Assembly (NCBI GenBank): GCA_937951975.1
Contig: CALGAJ010000337.1
Span: 1-35,404 of the forward strand
Origin: an uncultured Desulfotignum sp.
GTDB taxonomy: Bacteria > Desulfobacterota > Desulfobacteria > Desulfobacterales > Desulfobacteraceae
DNA length: 35,404 nucleotides
Direction of reading: 5' to 3'
The position numbers were made by a program, and so were the translations under genes. The notes below the pieces were generated by a model. That model ran no database searches, was not told the DNA's origin, and worked only from the letters and a program-made list of their open reading frames with translations. This document shows, piece after piece, positions 24,542 to 32,734 of this stretch. Every line of letters begins with the position of its first letter. Within the stretch, counting starts at the first letter, position 1.

Positions 24542-25726
24542 ATGTCACTCCCCCGTTTCCGTTTTTACAGTCTGATCTTTGTCACCACCCTGGCCAAGCT
24601 TTTGATGAACACGGCCCGGCGAATGGTGTATCCCTTTGCCCCGGCATTTGCCAGAGGTCTGGGCGTGGATCTGGCCGCTGTCACTTCGGTCATTGCCCTG
24701 AACCAGGCCACGGCGGTGCTGGGACCGGTGGGGGCTTCTTTTGCCGACCATTACGGCAACCGCCGCATCATTTTGTTTTCTCTGGTTATGCTCTGTATCG
24801 GGTGTGTGGCCGCCGGCCTGATCCCTTTGTACGGCACCCTGGTGCTGGCCCTGTTTCTGGCGGGGCTGGCCAAAAGTATTTTTGACCCCAGTTTTCAGGC
24901 ATTCATCGGCACCCATGTGCCGTTTGAACAGCGGGGAAAATTCATCGGCATGACTGAACTGGCCTGGGCCGGCGCCACTCTGGTGGGGATTCCTCTGGCC
25001 GGCATGACCATCCAGGCGGTTTCCTTTCAGACCCCGTTTCTGGTCATCGGTATCCTGGCCGCCGCCTGTTTTGTCTTCATTTTCCGGCTCATGCCCGAAG
25101 ACCGGCCCCCTGCCGGAAACACCGGGAAAAAAATCGGTCAATTGTTGATCAACTGGCGGCAGATCATGAAAAACCGTCAGGTCATCGGCATGCTGAGTTT
25201 TGCTTTTTTCATGGCTCTGGGATCAGATATCCTGTTTGTGGTCTACGGCGCATGGCTGGAGCAGTCCTATGGCCTGTCCCTGGCTGCCATCGGCATGGGC
25301 ACGATCCTCATCGGCATGGCCGAGGTGGCCGGGGAAGCGATCACCGCATTTTTTTCCGACCGGATCGGACTGCTGAGAACCGTGTTCATCGGCATGATTC
25401 TGACGGCCGGGGCCTATTTTCTGCTGCCGGTTCTGGACCGGGGGGTCCCCTGTGTGCTGGGCGGGCTGTTTCTGGTGTTTCTGTGCTTTGAATTCACCAT
25501 TGTCACGGCCATGAGCCTGGCCACGGAACTGATGCCGGAACTGCGGGCTTCCACCTTGTCCGCATTTTACGCCGTGGGGGGCATGGGGCGTGTGGTCGGG
25601 GCGTTCTGCGGTGGATTGATCTGGACTAAAACCGGTATTTTCCATATCAGCATGATTGCCGGTGTATGTACGCTGGCGGCCCTGGCCTGTATGATTGCCG
25701 GGTTTATCCGTTTTTCCCGGTCTTAG
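24542..25726 (+). CDS. Major facilitator superfamily transporter
   Basis: A protein of 394 residues with about 12 hydrophobic helices. The MFS loop 2-3 signature is present in the first half as FADHYGNRRIILFS (D-x-x-G-x-R-R), with a related FFSDRIGLLRTV loop in the second half. MFS proteins move small solutes across the inner membrane using ion gradients; the substrate cannot be told from sequence alone. It follows ccdA by 13 nt without a clear ribosome-binding site, so it is probably coupled to it. Its TAG overlaps the stop of the convergent PHP gene in a shared TTAG. Confidence 0.85.
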   Translation: MSLPRFRFYSLIFVTTLAKLLMNTARRMVYPFAPAFARGLGVDLAAVTSVIALNQATAVLGPVGASFADHYGNRRIILFSLVMLCIGCVAAGLIPLYGTLVLALFLAGLAKSIFDPSFQAFIGTHVPFEQRGKFIGMTELAWAGATLVGIPLAGMTIQAVSFQTPFLVIGILAAACFVFIFRLMPEDRPPAGNTGKKIGQLLINWRQIMKNRQVIGMLSFAFFMALGSDILFVVYGAWLEQSYGLSLAAIGMGTILIGMAEVAGEAITAFFSDRIGLLRTVFIGMILTAGAYFLLPVLDRGVPCVLGGLFLVFLCFEFTIVTAMSLATELMPELRASTLSAFYAVGGMGRVVGAFCGGLIWTKTGIFHISMIAGVCTLAALACMIAGFIRFSRS

Positions 25727-26631
25727 GCCAGCGCGGTTTCAAACCGCCGAAATAAGGATTCGGTGATCCCGGCAACGCCCAACGGGCGCTCATCGGCATC
25801 ATGGCAGTCTGACCCACCGGTGATCAGCAGGTCATGCCGCGTTGACCAATCCAGCAATTTTTCTTGAAGTGCTTTGGTGTGTCCCGGGTAAAACACCTCA
25901 ATGCCCTGGAGGCCGGCATCCAGAAATTCAGGCAACAGCGTTTCCACAATCTCGACGGGGGGCAGCACTTCCTTGTAATGGCCTTTGCCCGGATAGGAGC
26001 CGGCCGCCGGGTGGGCCAGGACCGCCAGCAAAGGCTGCTGTTTCATGAATTGGGCCACATCTTCCAGTTCAATGCCCGACGGCAGATAGGCCGGGCTGGC
26101 ATTGCCGATGATCTGGTTGATGGTTTCTTTTTCAACAATGCCCAGTTTTTCGGACAGGGCCAGGGCAAAATGACGCCGGCTGGCATTGGCGCTGTAATCG
26201 GCAATGTCCTGAAAAATCAGTTCCCTGGCCAGTAATGGTGTCTTTCCTAAGGGGCCGAATTCTTCATTGATCCGCACGATCCGTGCCCGGACCAGTCCTT
26301 CGCCCCGGCCTTTTGATAAAAGGGTTTCAAACGCCTCGGCAAAACCGGGCGCTGACAGGCGTTTTGGGGGAAAATAACACAGCAGATGAAGCGTGCCTGT
26401 AAAAAATGGCCGGCGAAACCGGACCGAAACCTCCACCCCCGGAATCACCTGGATGCCGGCCTGCGCTCCTTCTGCCAGCCCCGGCGCAATTCCTTTGAGG
26501 GTGTCATGGTCCGTGATGGCAATCGCTTGGAGGCCCAGCTCTTTTGCCCGGGCCACCAGCTGCCCGGGGGTAAAATCACCATCCGAGGCCTGTGTGTGAT
26601 TATGCAGATCGGCAAATACTGCATGTGTCAT
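25723..26631 (-). CDS. PHP-domain phosphoesterase (TrpH/YciV-like)
   Basis: A protein of 302 residues from the chosen start. It has PHP motif 1 DLHNHTQASDG (His10, His12, Asp17), motif 2 ITDHDT (39-44), HPAAG in the middle and GGSDCHDADERPLG near the C-terminus, a full set of metal-binding residues. Relatives act on 3',5'-nucleoside bisphosphates or short 5'-phosphorylated RNA; function here is inferred from the family. The frame extends 18 codons upstream to 26685, but the ATG at 26631 has GGAG 8 nt before it and sits right before the first beta strand. It is convergent with the MFS gene and overlaps it by 4 bases. Confidence 0.9.
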   Translation of the reverse strand: MTHAVFADLHNHTQASDGDFTPGQLVARAKELGLQAIAITDHDTLKGIAPGLAEGAQAGIQVIPGVEVSVRFRRPFFTGTLHLLCYFPPKRLSAPGFAEAFETLLSKGRGEGLVRARIVRINEEFGPLGKTPLLARELIFQDIADYSANASRRHFALALSEKLGIVEKETINQIIGNASPAYLPSGIELEDVAQFMKQQPLLAVLAHPAAGSYPGKGHYKEVLPPVEIVETLLPEFLDAGLQGIEVFYPGHTKALQEKLLDWSTRHDLLITGGSDCHDADERPLGVAGITESLFRRFETALA

Positions 26632-26817
26632 GTGCTTTTCTCCTGATTCTAAAAAAACGGTTTTCAGGATGATCCCGATGATCAATCAAGGATTATCACT
26701 CTTTCAAAAGCTTGAAGCAGAGCATTTTTTTAAAAAATTTTCAAGATATCGTTTGATTTTTAATGGGTAAATGATAGAAGAAAAAATCAAAATTGGATAA
26801 ATTTCCAGTAAAAAAGG

Positions 26818-28797
26818 ATGTATAATCAAAACAAACCTTCTCATATACGGATAAAAATCATGGACCTTCTGAATGAACTGGGCAGAATCGGATCAGCCGA
26901 ACAGGCGTTGGCGGTTTTTGAAAAGCAAATGGATCGGGTACAGTTGGGTCGAATTTCGAGCATCTCCCATCCGGAAATTTTGAAACGGATTGCCAATGCC
27001 GTGGTGATCTGCAACCCGGACCGGATTTTCATCAACACCGGGTCTGAATCCGACCGCAACTTCATCCGGAACCTGGCTCTGGAAACCGGGGAAGAGCGCC
27101 CCCTGGCCCTGGAAAACCATACCATTCATTTTGACCTGCCCGGAGAACAGGGCCGGATCGTGGACCGAACCTTTTATATCGCCAATCCCGAAGATCAGAT
27201 CTCGTCCCTTGCCAACCGCATGAACCGGGAAACCGCCCTGGAAGATATCCGTTCCAACATGACCGATATCATGAAAGGGAAAACCATGGTGGTGGGATTT
27301 TACATGCGGGGACCGGTGGGGGCTCCGGTTTCCAACCCGGCCCTGGAAATCACCAGCTCAGCATATGTCAGTCACAGTGCCGAGCTTCTGTACCGCAACG
27401 CGTTTGCGGATTTTGACAAAGAAGTGGCGGCCCGGGGTCATTTTTTCACCAATATCCACTCCCAGGGGCTGAACCGGCCCGAAGATCTGCCCGATGCCCG
27501 GGTTTTCATGGACCTGCAGTACCAGACCACCTACAGCTTCAAATGTACCTATGCCGGCAACACATTGCTGCTCAAAAAAGGCAACCACCGGTTCGCCGTG
27601 GACAAGGCGGTTCATCAGAACCGGGGGGAAGAACTGTCCGAGCATATGTTCATCACCGGGATCCAGGGACCGGGGAACCGGGTGACCTGGTTTGCCGGGG
27701 CCGCGCCGTCCGGATGCGGCAAAACCACCACAGCCATGGCCGGGGACCTGTTTGTGGGAGATGATCTGTCCCAGATGTGGATTGCGGACGACGGCAGCAT
27801 CCGAAGCGTGAATCCGGAAGCCGGCATCTTCGGTATTGTGGAGGATGTGAACCAGGAAGGGGATCCGCAGTTGATGAAAATACTCAGACATCCCGGTTAC
27901 GAGGTGATCTGGTCCAATGTGCTTGTCGATGAAAACAATATCCCCCACTGGGTGGGCAACCTTGAAGCGTTGCCGGAAAAAGGGATCAATTTTCAGGGAG
28001 AATGGCATCCCGGCAAAACCGATGACAAAGGAAAACCCATTCCCATGTCCCATCCCAATTCCCGGTGTACCCTGCGGTCCACCAACCTGGACAACTATTG
28101 TCCGGACGCGGAAAATCCGGAGGGGGTACTCACCCGGATATTCACCTACAGCGGCCGGGATGCGGATACCATGCCCCCGGTCTGGGTGGCACCGGATTCC
28201 GATCAGGGCGTGGTGATCGGGGCCTGCATCGTATCGGCCGCCACAGCCACCGAAGTGGGAGTCTCCGGGGTCAAGCGGGCCCCCTGGGCCAATGCCCCGT
28301 TCATTCCCGGGGCTTTAGGGGATTACATGGATGCCCAGTTCCGGTTTTTCGGAAATGTCAGAATCAAGGAACCGTTTCAGCCCGTCATGGCCGGTCTGAA
28401 TTATTTTCTCACGGACAAATCCCGGGGCGGAAGTACCGGCAAACTTCTGGGAGAAAAAAAAGATGTCAAGGTCTGGCTGGCCTGGCTGGAACGGTATGCC
28501 CACAAGGAAGCAGGGTGTATCCGGACTCCTATCGGCAACCTGCCCCTGTACCGGGATCTGGCCCCACTGTTTGATGAAATCATTGACAAACCCTATCCAA
28601 AAGACCTGTATGACCGGCAGTTTTCCCTGTATGTGGATCATATCATTGCACGAATCGAACTCCAGGAGGCTGCCTATGCCAAGGAAACCAATATCCCCGG
28701 CCGGCTGTTTGAGATTCTGGCACATCAGAAAGAGGGGCTGCAGACCTTGAAACAGACCAAAGGATCGGTCATTTTGCCGGATAATTTAGAAAACTGA
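26818..28797 (+). CDS. pckG: Phosphoenolpyruvate carboxykinase, GTP type, divergent
   Basis: A protein of 659 residues of the GTP-PEPCK fold, which interconverts oxaloacetate and PEP with GTP/GDP and Mn2+. Features matching the classic enzyme: AGNTLLLKK (substrate/metal lysines), SEHMFITGI (metal His), the P-loop PSGCGKTTTAM with the conserved Cys, GDD (metal Asp), NPEAGIFGIVE and HPNSR. Features unlike it: the P-loop reads APSGCGKTTT where FPSACGKTN is usual, and the FGGRR and nucleotide-clamp regions are replaced (VAPDSDQGVVIGACIV, APFIPGALGDYMD). It may thus have changed nucleotide or regulatory properties. The AAGG before the first ATG has no spacing, so the ATG at 26860 (MDLLNELG, with a GGA 8 nt upstream) is a real alternative start. 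Confidence 0.85.
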   Translation: MYNQNKPSHIRIKIMDLLNELGRIGSAEQALAVFEKQMDRVQLGRISSISHPEILKRIANAVVICNPDRIFINTGSESDRNFIRNLALETGEERPLALENHTIHFDLPGEQGRIVDRTFYIANPEDQISSLANRMNRETALEDIRSNMTDIMKGKTMVVGFYMRGPVGAPVSNPALEITSSAYVSHSAELLYRNAFADFDKEVAARGHFFTNIHSQGLNRPEDLPDARVFMDLQYQTTYSFKCTYAGNTLLLKKGNHRFAVDKAVHQNRGEELSEHMFITGIQGPGNRVTWFAGAAPSGCGKTTTAMAGDLFVGDDLSQMWIADDGSIRSVNPEAGIFGIVEDVNQEGDPQLMKILRHPGYEVIWSNVLVDENNIPHWVGNLEALPEKGINFQGEWHPGKTDDKGKPIPMSHPNSRCTLRSTNLDNYCPDAENPEGVLTRIFTYSGRDADTMPPVWVAPDSDQGVVIGACIVSAATATEVGVSGVKRAPWANAPFIPGALGDYMDAQFRFFGNVRIKEPFQPVMAGLNYFLTDKSRGGSTGKLLGEKKDVKVWLAWLERYAHKEAGCIRTPIGNLPLYRDLAPLFDEIIDKPYPKDLYDRQFSLYVDHIIARIELQEAAYAKETNIPGRLFEILAHQKEGLQTLKQTKGSVILPDNLEN

Positions 28798-28834
28798 AAT
28801 TGGGTGATTTGCCCATTTTAATGATTTTTATTTC

Positions 28835-28863
28835 TTGATTTTATGAACTTTATTGGATAAAAA
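28835..28863 (+). promoter_or_regulatory. Possible sigma-70 promoter upstream of nfnA
   Basis: TTGATT (28835-28840), 17 nt, then TAAAAA (28858-28863): 4/6 matches in each box, about 92 nt before the nfnA ATG, in the AT-rich spacer after the PEPCK gene. Confidence 0.3.
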
Positions 28864-28955
28864 TGGTGATTTCACAATTGAACATAACACATCAACAAAT
28901 ACTGTTGCAGCCGGATGCTGCTGACAATATGTTTTTTTGACAACAGGAGGAACCA

Positions 28956-29786
28956 ATGGCAAAAATTGTCCATCGTGAGGAAATGGCCCAGGGCACCATC
29001 ATTTTAAATGAGATCGAGGCCCCGCGCATATCCCGCAAAGCCAAACCCGGCCAGTTCGTGATTCTTCAGGCCGATGAAACCGGAGAACGAATTCCCTTGA
29101 CCATGGCGGATACCAATCCGGACAAGGGAACCATCACGATTATTTATATGGTGGTCGGCAAATCCACGGCCCGTTTTAAAGAACTGCAGGTGGGAGAGGA
29201 GTATTTCGCCCTGATCGGGCCGTTGGGCGCACCCACCCACATCGAGAACTTCGGCAAAGTGGTATGTGTGGGCGGCGGCACGGGAATTGCCGTGCTTCAC
29301 CCCATTACCCGGGCGTTGAAGCAGGCCGGCAACGAGGTCACCACCATTTTAGGCGCCAGAACCTATGACCTGCTGATCATGGAAGACAAAATGCGGGCCG
29401 TGTCCGATCATTTTCACATCTGCACGGATGACGGATCCCACGGGCACCACGGATTTGTCACCGATGTCTTAAAAGAGGTCCTGGAAAAGGACGACATCAA
29501 CCTGGCCGTGGCCATCGGGCCCATTCCCATGATGAAATTCTGCAGCCTGATCACCAAGGAAAAAAATGTCAAAACCTTTGTGAGTCTGAACCCCATCATG
29601 GTGGACGGCACCGGCATGTGCGGGTGCTGCCGCGTTTCCGTGGGCGGAGACACCAAATTCGCCTGTGTGGACGGACCGGAATTCGACGGTCACAAAGTGG
29701 ATTTTGATGAGCTGGCCAAGCGTCTGGCATCGTATCTGGAAGAAGAAAAAACCAGTATGAAAACCTTTGAAAAAAGCAACGCATGA
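28956..29786 (+). CDS. nfnA: NfnA: FAD/NAD-binding [2Fe-2S] small subunit of NADH-dependent ferredoxin:NADP+ oxidoreductase
   Basis: A protein of 276 residues of the ferredoxin-reductase superfamily (also annotated sulfide dehydrogenase or PyrK-like). It has the FAD-binding segment RIPLTMAD (about 46-53), the nucleotide-binding loop VGGGTGIAVLHP (about 107-118) and a C-terminal [2Fe-2S] region DGTGMCGCCRV with a further Cys in FACVDGPEFD (about 215-243). In NfnA the cluster is held by one Asp and three Cys. NfnAB bifurcates electrons between NADH, ferredoxin and NADPH in the cytoplasm of anaerobes. A strong AGGAGG precedes the ATG. nfnB follows after 33 nt with its own GGAGG. The pairing with a GltD-like partner makes Nfn more likely than PyrK. 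Confidence 0.9.
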   Translation: MAKIVHREEMAQGTIILNEIEAPRISRKAKPGQFVILQADETGERIPLTMADTNPDKGTITIIYMVVGKSTARFKELQVGEEYFALIGPLGAPTHIENFGKVVCVGGGTGIAVLHPITRALKQAGNEVTTILGARTYDLLIMEDKMRAVSDHFHICTDDGSHGHHGFVTDVLKEVLEKDDINLAVAIGPIPMMKFCSLITKEKNVKTFVSLNPIMVDGTGMCGCCRVSVGGDTKFACVDGPEFDGHKVDFDELAKRLASYLEEEKTSMKTFEKSNA

Positions 29787-29819
29787 ACAAACAACCGCCT
29801 TGGTTGTACGGAGGAATAA

Positions 29820-31223
29820 ATGGCAGAAAAAAAAGAGAAAATAGCCCGGGTGAAAATGCCGGAGCAGGACCCGGATGTCAGACGGAGAAATTTTGAGGAG
29901 GTCCCCCTGGGACTGACCGAAGAGATGGCGATGACCGAGGCCAAACGGTGCCTCCAGTGCAAAAAACCGGCCTGCATGGACGGATGTCCGGTGTCCGTGC
30001 TCATCCCTGATTTTATCAAGTGCATTGCCGAAGGTGATTTTTCCGGCGCCACCGCCAAACTCTGGGAAAGAAACGCCCTGCCGGCGGTATGCGGCCGGGT
30101 CTGCCCCCAGGAGGAACAGTGCGAGGGAAAATGCATTGTGGGCAAAAAAGACCGGCCCGTGGCCATCGGTTACCTGGAGCGGTTTGCCGCTGACTATGAA
30201 CGGAAAAACGGAACCGGAGATGTTCCGGCCGTGGCGGATAAAACCGGAAAAAAAGTGGCGGTCATCGGCTCAGGGCCGTCCGGCCTCACCGTGGCGGGCG
30301 ACCTGCTGCTCAAAGGCCATGATGTCACCATTTTCGAGGCATTTCACAAACCCGGCGGGGTTCTGGTCTACGGCATCCCTGAATTCCGTCTGCCCAAAGA
30401 AATCGTGGCATCGGAAGTGGCCACCCTGGAAAAAATGGGTGCCAAGATCGAATGCAACACCGTGGTGGGGGCATCGGTCACCATTGACGAGCTGTTTGAA
30501 GAAGGATATGACGCCGCCTATATCGGGGTCGGCGCCGGTCTGCCCCGGTTCATGAACCTGCCCGGGGAAAACCTGATCGGGATCTATTCCGCCAACGAAT
30601 ACCTCACCCGCACCAACCTGATGAAAGGGTACCTGTTCCCCAAATACGACACCCCCATTGCCAAAGGCAAAAACGTGGTGGTGCTGGGCGCGGGCAACGT
30701 GGCCATGGACTCGGCCAGAACCGCCATGCGCCTGGGCGCGGAATCGGTCAAAGTGGTATACCGGAGATCCAGAGAAGAGATGCCGGCCAGAGAAGAAGAG
30801 CTGCACCATGCCCAGCAGGAACAGATCGAGTTTGTGCTGCTCACCAACCCCACCCAATTCTTCGGGGATGAAAACGGCCGGCTCACAGGCATGGAATGCC
30901 TGAAAATGGAGCTGGGAGAACCGGATGCCTCGGGCAGAAGACGGCCTGTGCCCATCGAAGGATCTGAGTTCCGCATCGACTGCGACCTGGTGGTGGTGTC
31001 TGTGGGCTCCAATGCCAACCCGCTGTTGACCAATGCCACCCCGGACATGTCCCTGAACCGCTGGGGCAATATTGTGGCGGATCCGGTCACCGGCAAGACC
31101 ACCAAAAAAGGGGTGTGGGCCGGCGGCGACATCGTTACCGGCGCCGCCACGGTCATCCTGGCCATGGGGGCCGGCCGGGCTGCGGCCAACTCCATGCATG
31201 ACTATTTGACCATCGGCTGGTAA
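29820..31223 (+). CDS. nfnB: NfnB: FAD and 2x[4Fe-4S] large subunit, GltD-like
   Basis: A protein of 467 residues, like the glutamate synthase small chain (often annotated GltA, homotetrameric). The N-terminus has two [4Fe-4S] Cys sets: CLQCKKPACMDGCP (about 46-59) with a further FIKC, and CGRVCPQEEQCEGKC (about 91-105). Next come the FAD fold GSGPSGLTVAGD (about 149-160), the NADPH fold LGAGNVAMDSA (about 289-299) and a C-terminal GGDIVTGAATVI. In NfnB the bifurcating FAD passes one electron to ferredoxin and one towards the NfnA side. The preceding nfnA and the lack of a GltB large subunit argue for Nfn over glutamate synthase. It ends 40 nt before a strong terminator. Confidence 0.92.
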   Translation: MAEKKEKIARVKMPEQDPDVRRRNFEEVPLGLTEEMAMTEAKRCLQCKKPACMDGCPVSVLIPDFIKCIAEGDFSGATAKLWERNALPAVCGRVCPQEEQCEGKCIVGKKDRPVAIGYLERFAADYERKNGTGDVPAVADKTGKKVAVIGSGPSGLTVAGDLLLKGHDVTIFEAFHKPGGVLVYGIPEFRLPKEIVASEVATLEKMGAKIECNTVVGASVTIDELFEEGYDAAYIGVGAGLPRFMNLPGENLIGIYSANEYLTRTNLMKGYLFPKYDTPIAKGKNVVVLGAGNVAMDSARTAMRLGAESVKVVYRRSREEMPAREEELHHAQQEQIEFVLLTNPTQFFGDENGRLTGMECLKMELGEPDASGRRRPVPIEGSEFRIDCDLVVVSVGSNANPLLTNATPDMSLNRWGNIVADPVTGKTTKKGVWAGGDIVTGAATVILAMGAGRAAANSMHDYLTIGW

Positions 31224-31263
31224 CTGAGACACCAGAGCGGACACTTTCCCGCCCTTTCCATAT

Positions 31264-31310
31264 AAAAGCCGCTGGAAACCGACAAGATTCCGGTTTCCAG
31301 CGGCTTTTTC
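31264..31310. terminator. Bidirectional rho-independent terminator after nfnAB and cooT
   Basis: An 18-bp perfect stem (31264-31281 with 31291-31308; core GCCGCTGGAAACC) has a 9-nt loop. A T tract follows the right arm and an A tract precedes the left arm, so it works for nfnAB on the plus strand and for the tmk-DUF3842-cooT operon on the minus strand. Confidence 0.93.
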
Positions 31311-31391
31311 ATTTTCAATATCAAAGAACCGGTTGTATTGCCGGATCGAAATGCATGATTTCACGGCTGCACACGGTTTGTGCCGGCCGTC

Positions 31392-31580
31392 TCACTCCGG
31401 CAGAATAAACACCTTGTGATCCACCAGGGACAATGAATGGATCCGCCCTTTGATGAATTTCTGATCCCCGAAAATAGACACCAGGCGGATCCCGTTCTCA
31501 TCGGGTTCCACCTTGTCCACTGCTTCCATAATCAGGGTTTCCCTGTCCGCTTCTTTCAAATATGCACTTGCTTCACACAT
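31392..31580 (-). CDS. cooT: CooT-family nickel-binding protein
   Basis: A protein of 62 residues that starts MCEASAYL, with the conserved Cys2 that binds Ni(II) in the dimeric CooT family. It continues through the small SH3/Sm-like beta barrel (IRLVSIFGDQKFIKGRIHS, then LVDHKVFI). In Rhodospirillum rubrum CooT is linked to nickel supply for carbon monoxide dehydrogenase. Here no CODH gene is in view, so the client is unknown. GGAG lies 8 nt before the ATG. It follows DUF3842 by 12 nt in the same operon. Confidence 0.88.
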   Translation of the reverse strand: MCEASAYLKEADRETLIMEAVDKVEPDENGIRLVSIFGDQKFIKGRIHSLSLVDHKVFILPE

Positions 31581-31592
31581 GCCGGGTTCTCC

Positions 31593-32027
31593 TTATTGGT
31601 TTTCCATAAAACACAGATGGGATGCCATGAGCTCGTCCACCAGCATGGGCAGCGGCAGACCGGCCACCCCCACGATATCGATGTTTTCCTGGCTCAACGG
31701 CAGCAGCACTTTTCTGGCATCCGACAGGCTGATGGCCTCGGCCATGGGGCCGGTCACCTCCCCCATCATGGCATGGGGCATGATGATGCCCACCGGCCCG
31801 ATGATCACATCCGCCTTTTTCACGGTCTGGATGATGGCATTGGTGCCGGATGCCCCCTTGTTGGCCCGGGATTTGAGCATCTGGGCCGTGGCAATGGCAT
31901 TGGTGCCCAACGCAATGATTTCCACATCCTCGCCGAACCGGTCTTTGAGTTTTTTAATCACCACCGCGCCGATGCCACCACCCTGACCGTCCACCACACA
32001 GATGGTGTATTTTTTTCTGGTTTCCAT
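31593..32027 (-). CDS. DUF3842 family protein
   Basis: A protein of 144 residues that begins with a Rossmann-like nucleotide-binding strand and loop (CVVDGQGGGIG, about 10-20), followed by an alternating alpha/beta pattern with ALGTNAIAT, GASGTNAII and GPVGIIMPHAMMGEVT. I recognise this as the DUF3842 family, whose function is unknown to me. It sits directly upstream of cooT (12-nt gap) and 44 nt downstream of tmk, which suggests a nickel- or metal-linked role, an inference from context only. There is no signal peptide or membrane segment. The ribosome-binding site before the ATG is weak. Confidence 0.8.
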   Translation of the reverse strand: METRKKYTICVVDGQGGGIGAVVIKKLKDRFGEDVEIIALGTNAIATAQMLKSRANKGASGTNAIIQTVKKADVIIGPVGIIMPHAMMGEVTGPMAEAISLSDARKVLLPLSQENIDIVGVAGLPLPMLVDELMASHLCFMENQ

Positions 32028-32071
32028 AAATTATTTGTCTTTATTTTCCGGTTGTCAATGCATTCACAAAT

Positions 32072-32701
32072 TCACCCGTGGGTAACCATATGACTGATCC
32101 GGCGCCAGATCGTTTGTTCCACCTCATCTTCAGACGCATTCCCATCCACCACCTTCACGGTTTCCTGATCTTTAAGCCGTTCAAATGCGGCAAAATAATT
32201 ATCCCGTACCTGGGTCAGGATGTCAAATTTTTCAAACAGATCCAGATGCTTCCGACCGGCCCGGATCCGTTCCAGGCAGATATTGGGCGCCACATCAATG
32301 AAAACGGTCAGATCCGGTTTCAAAATCTGCGCGTTCACGGCGTTTAACGTAATCACCCATGCCAGATCCATGTCTCTGGCATGATAGGCATACGAGGAAA
32401 AATAATACCGGTCGCACAGCACGGTCCGGCCTTTTTCCATCAAAGCCTTCACCCCGGTGTCCGGGGCCACCAGGTGATCGGTGCGGTCTGCGGCAAACAG
32501 GGCCGCAAGCGTCCTCGGGTCCATGCTGATCCGGCCTTCCAGTATCTGCCGGATCAGGGTTCCCACCGGACCGTCCGTGGGTTCACACGTGGTATCCACC
32601 GGAATCCCCATGCCGGCAAGCCGTTTTTGCAGCCGGGCCATCTGGGTGGTCTTGCCGGACCCGTCCAGGCCCTCAAACACCACAAATCTGCCTTTTTTCA
32701 T
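32072..32701 (-). CDS. tmk: Thymidylate kinase
   Basis: A protein of 209 residues, the normal length. It has the P-loop FEGLDGSGKTTQ (about 8-19), the TMP-binding DRY-type motif CDRYYFSSYAYH, the LID region RIRAGRKHLDLFEK and the C-terminal VVDGNASEDEV. It phosphorylates dTMP to dTDP for DNA synthesis. It heads a minus-strand group with DUF3842 and cooT and starts 33 nt after the stop of the cache-sensor gene, so it may also receive read-through from that gene. No clear Shine-Dalgarno sequence lies before its ATG. Confidence 0.95.
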   Translation of the reverse strand: MKKGRFVVFEGLDGSGKTTQMARLQKRLAGMGIPVDTTCEPTDGPVGTLIRQILEGRISMDPRTLAALFAADRTDHLVAPDTGVKALMEKGRTVLCDRYYFSSYAYHARDMDLAWVITLNAVNAQILKPDLTVFIDVAPNICLERIRAGRKHLDLFEKFDILTQVRDNYFAAFERLKDQETVKVVDGNASEDEVEQTIWRRISHMVTHG

Positions 32702-32734
32702 GAATGTCTACGCTGTTTCATGGATGTTTTCATT

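Noticed and set aside
28798..28830. Possible terminator after the PEPCK gene (TGGG...CCCA followed by T-rich DNA)
   Set aside because: The stem is only 4-5 bp, too weak to call.
29786..29810. Small ACAACC/GGTTGT hairpin between nfnA and nfnB as a terminator
   Set aside because: The stem is only 6 bp with no T tract, and nfnB follows at once with its own ribosome-binding site.
29820..31223. Glutamate synthase small subunit (GltD) for the NfnB gene
   Set aside because: There is no GltB partner, and an NfnA-type subunit lies directly upstream, so Nfn transhydrogenase fits better.
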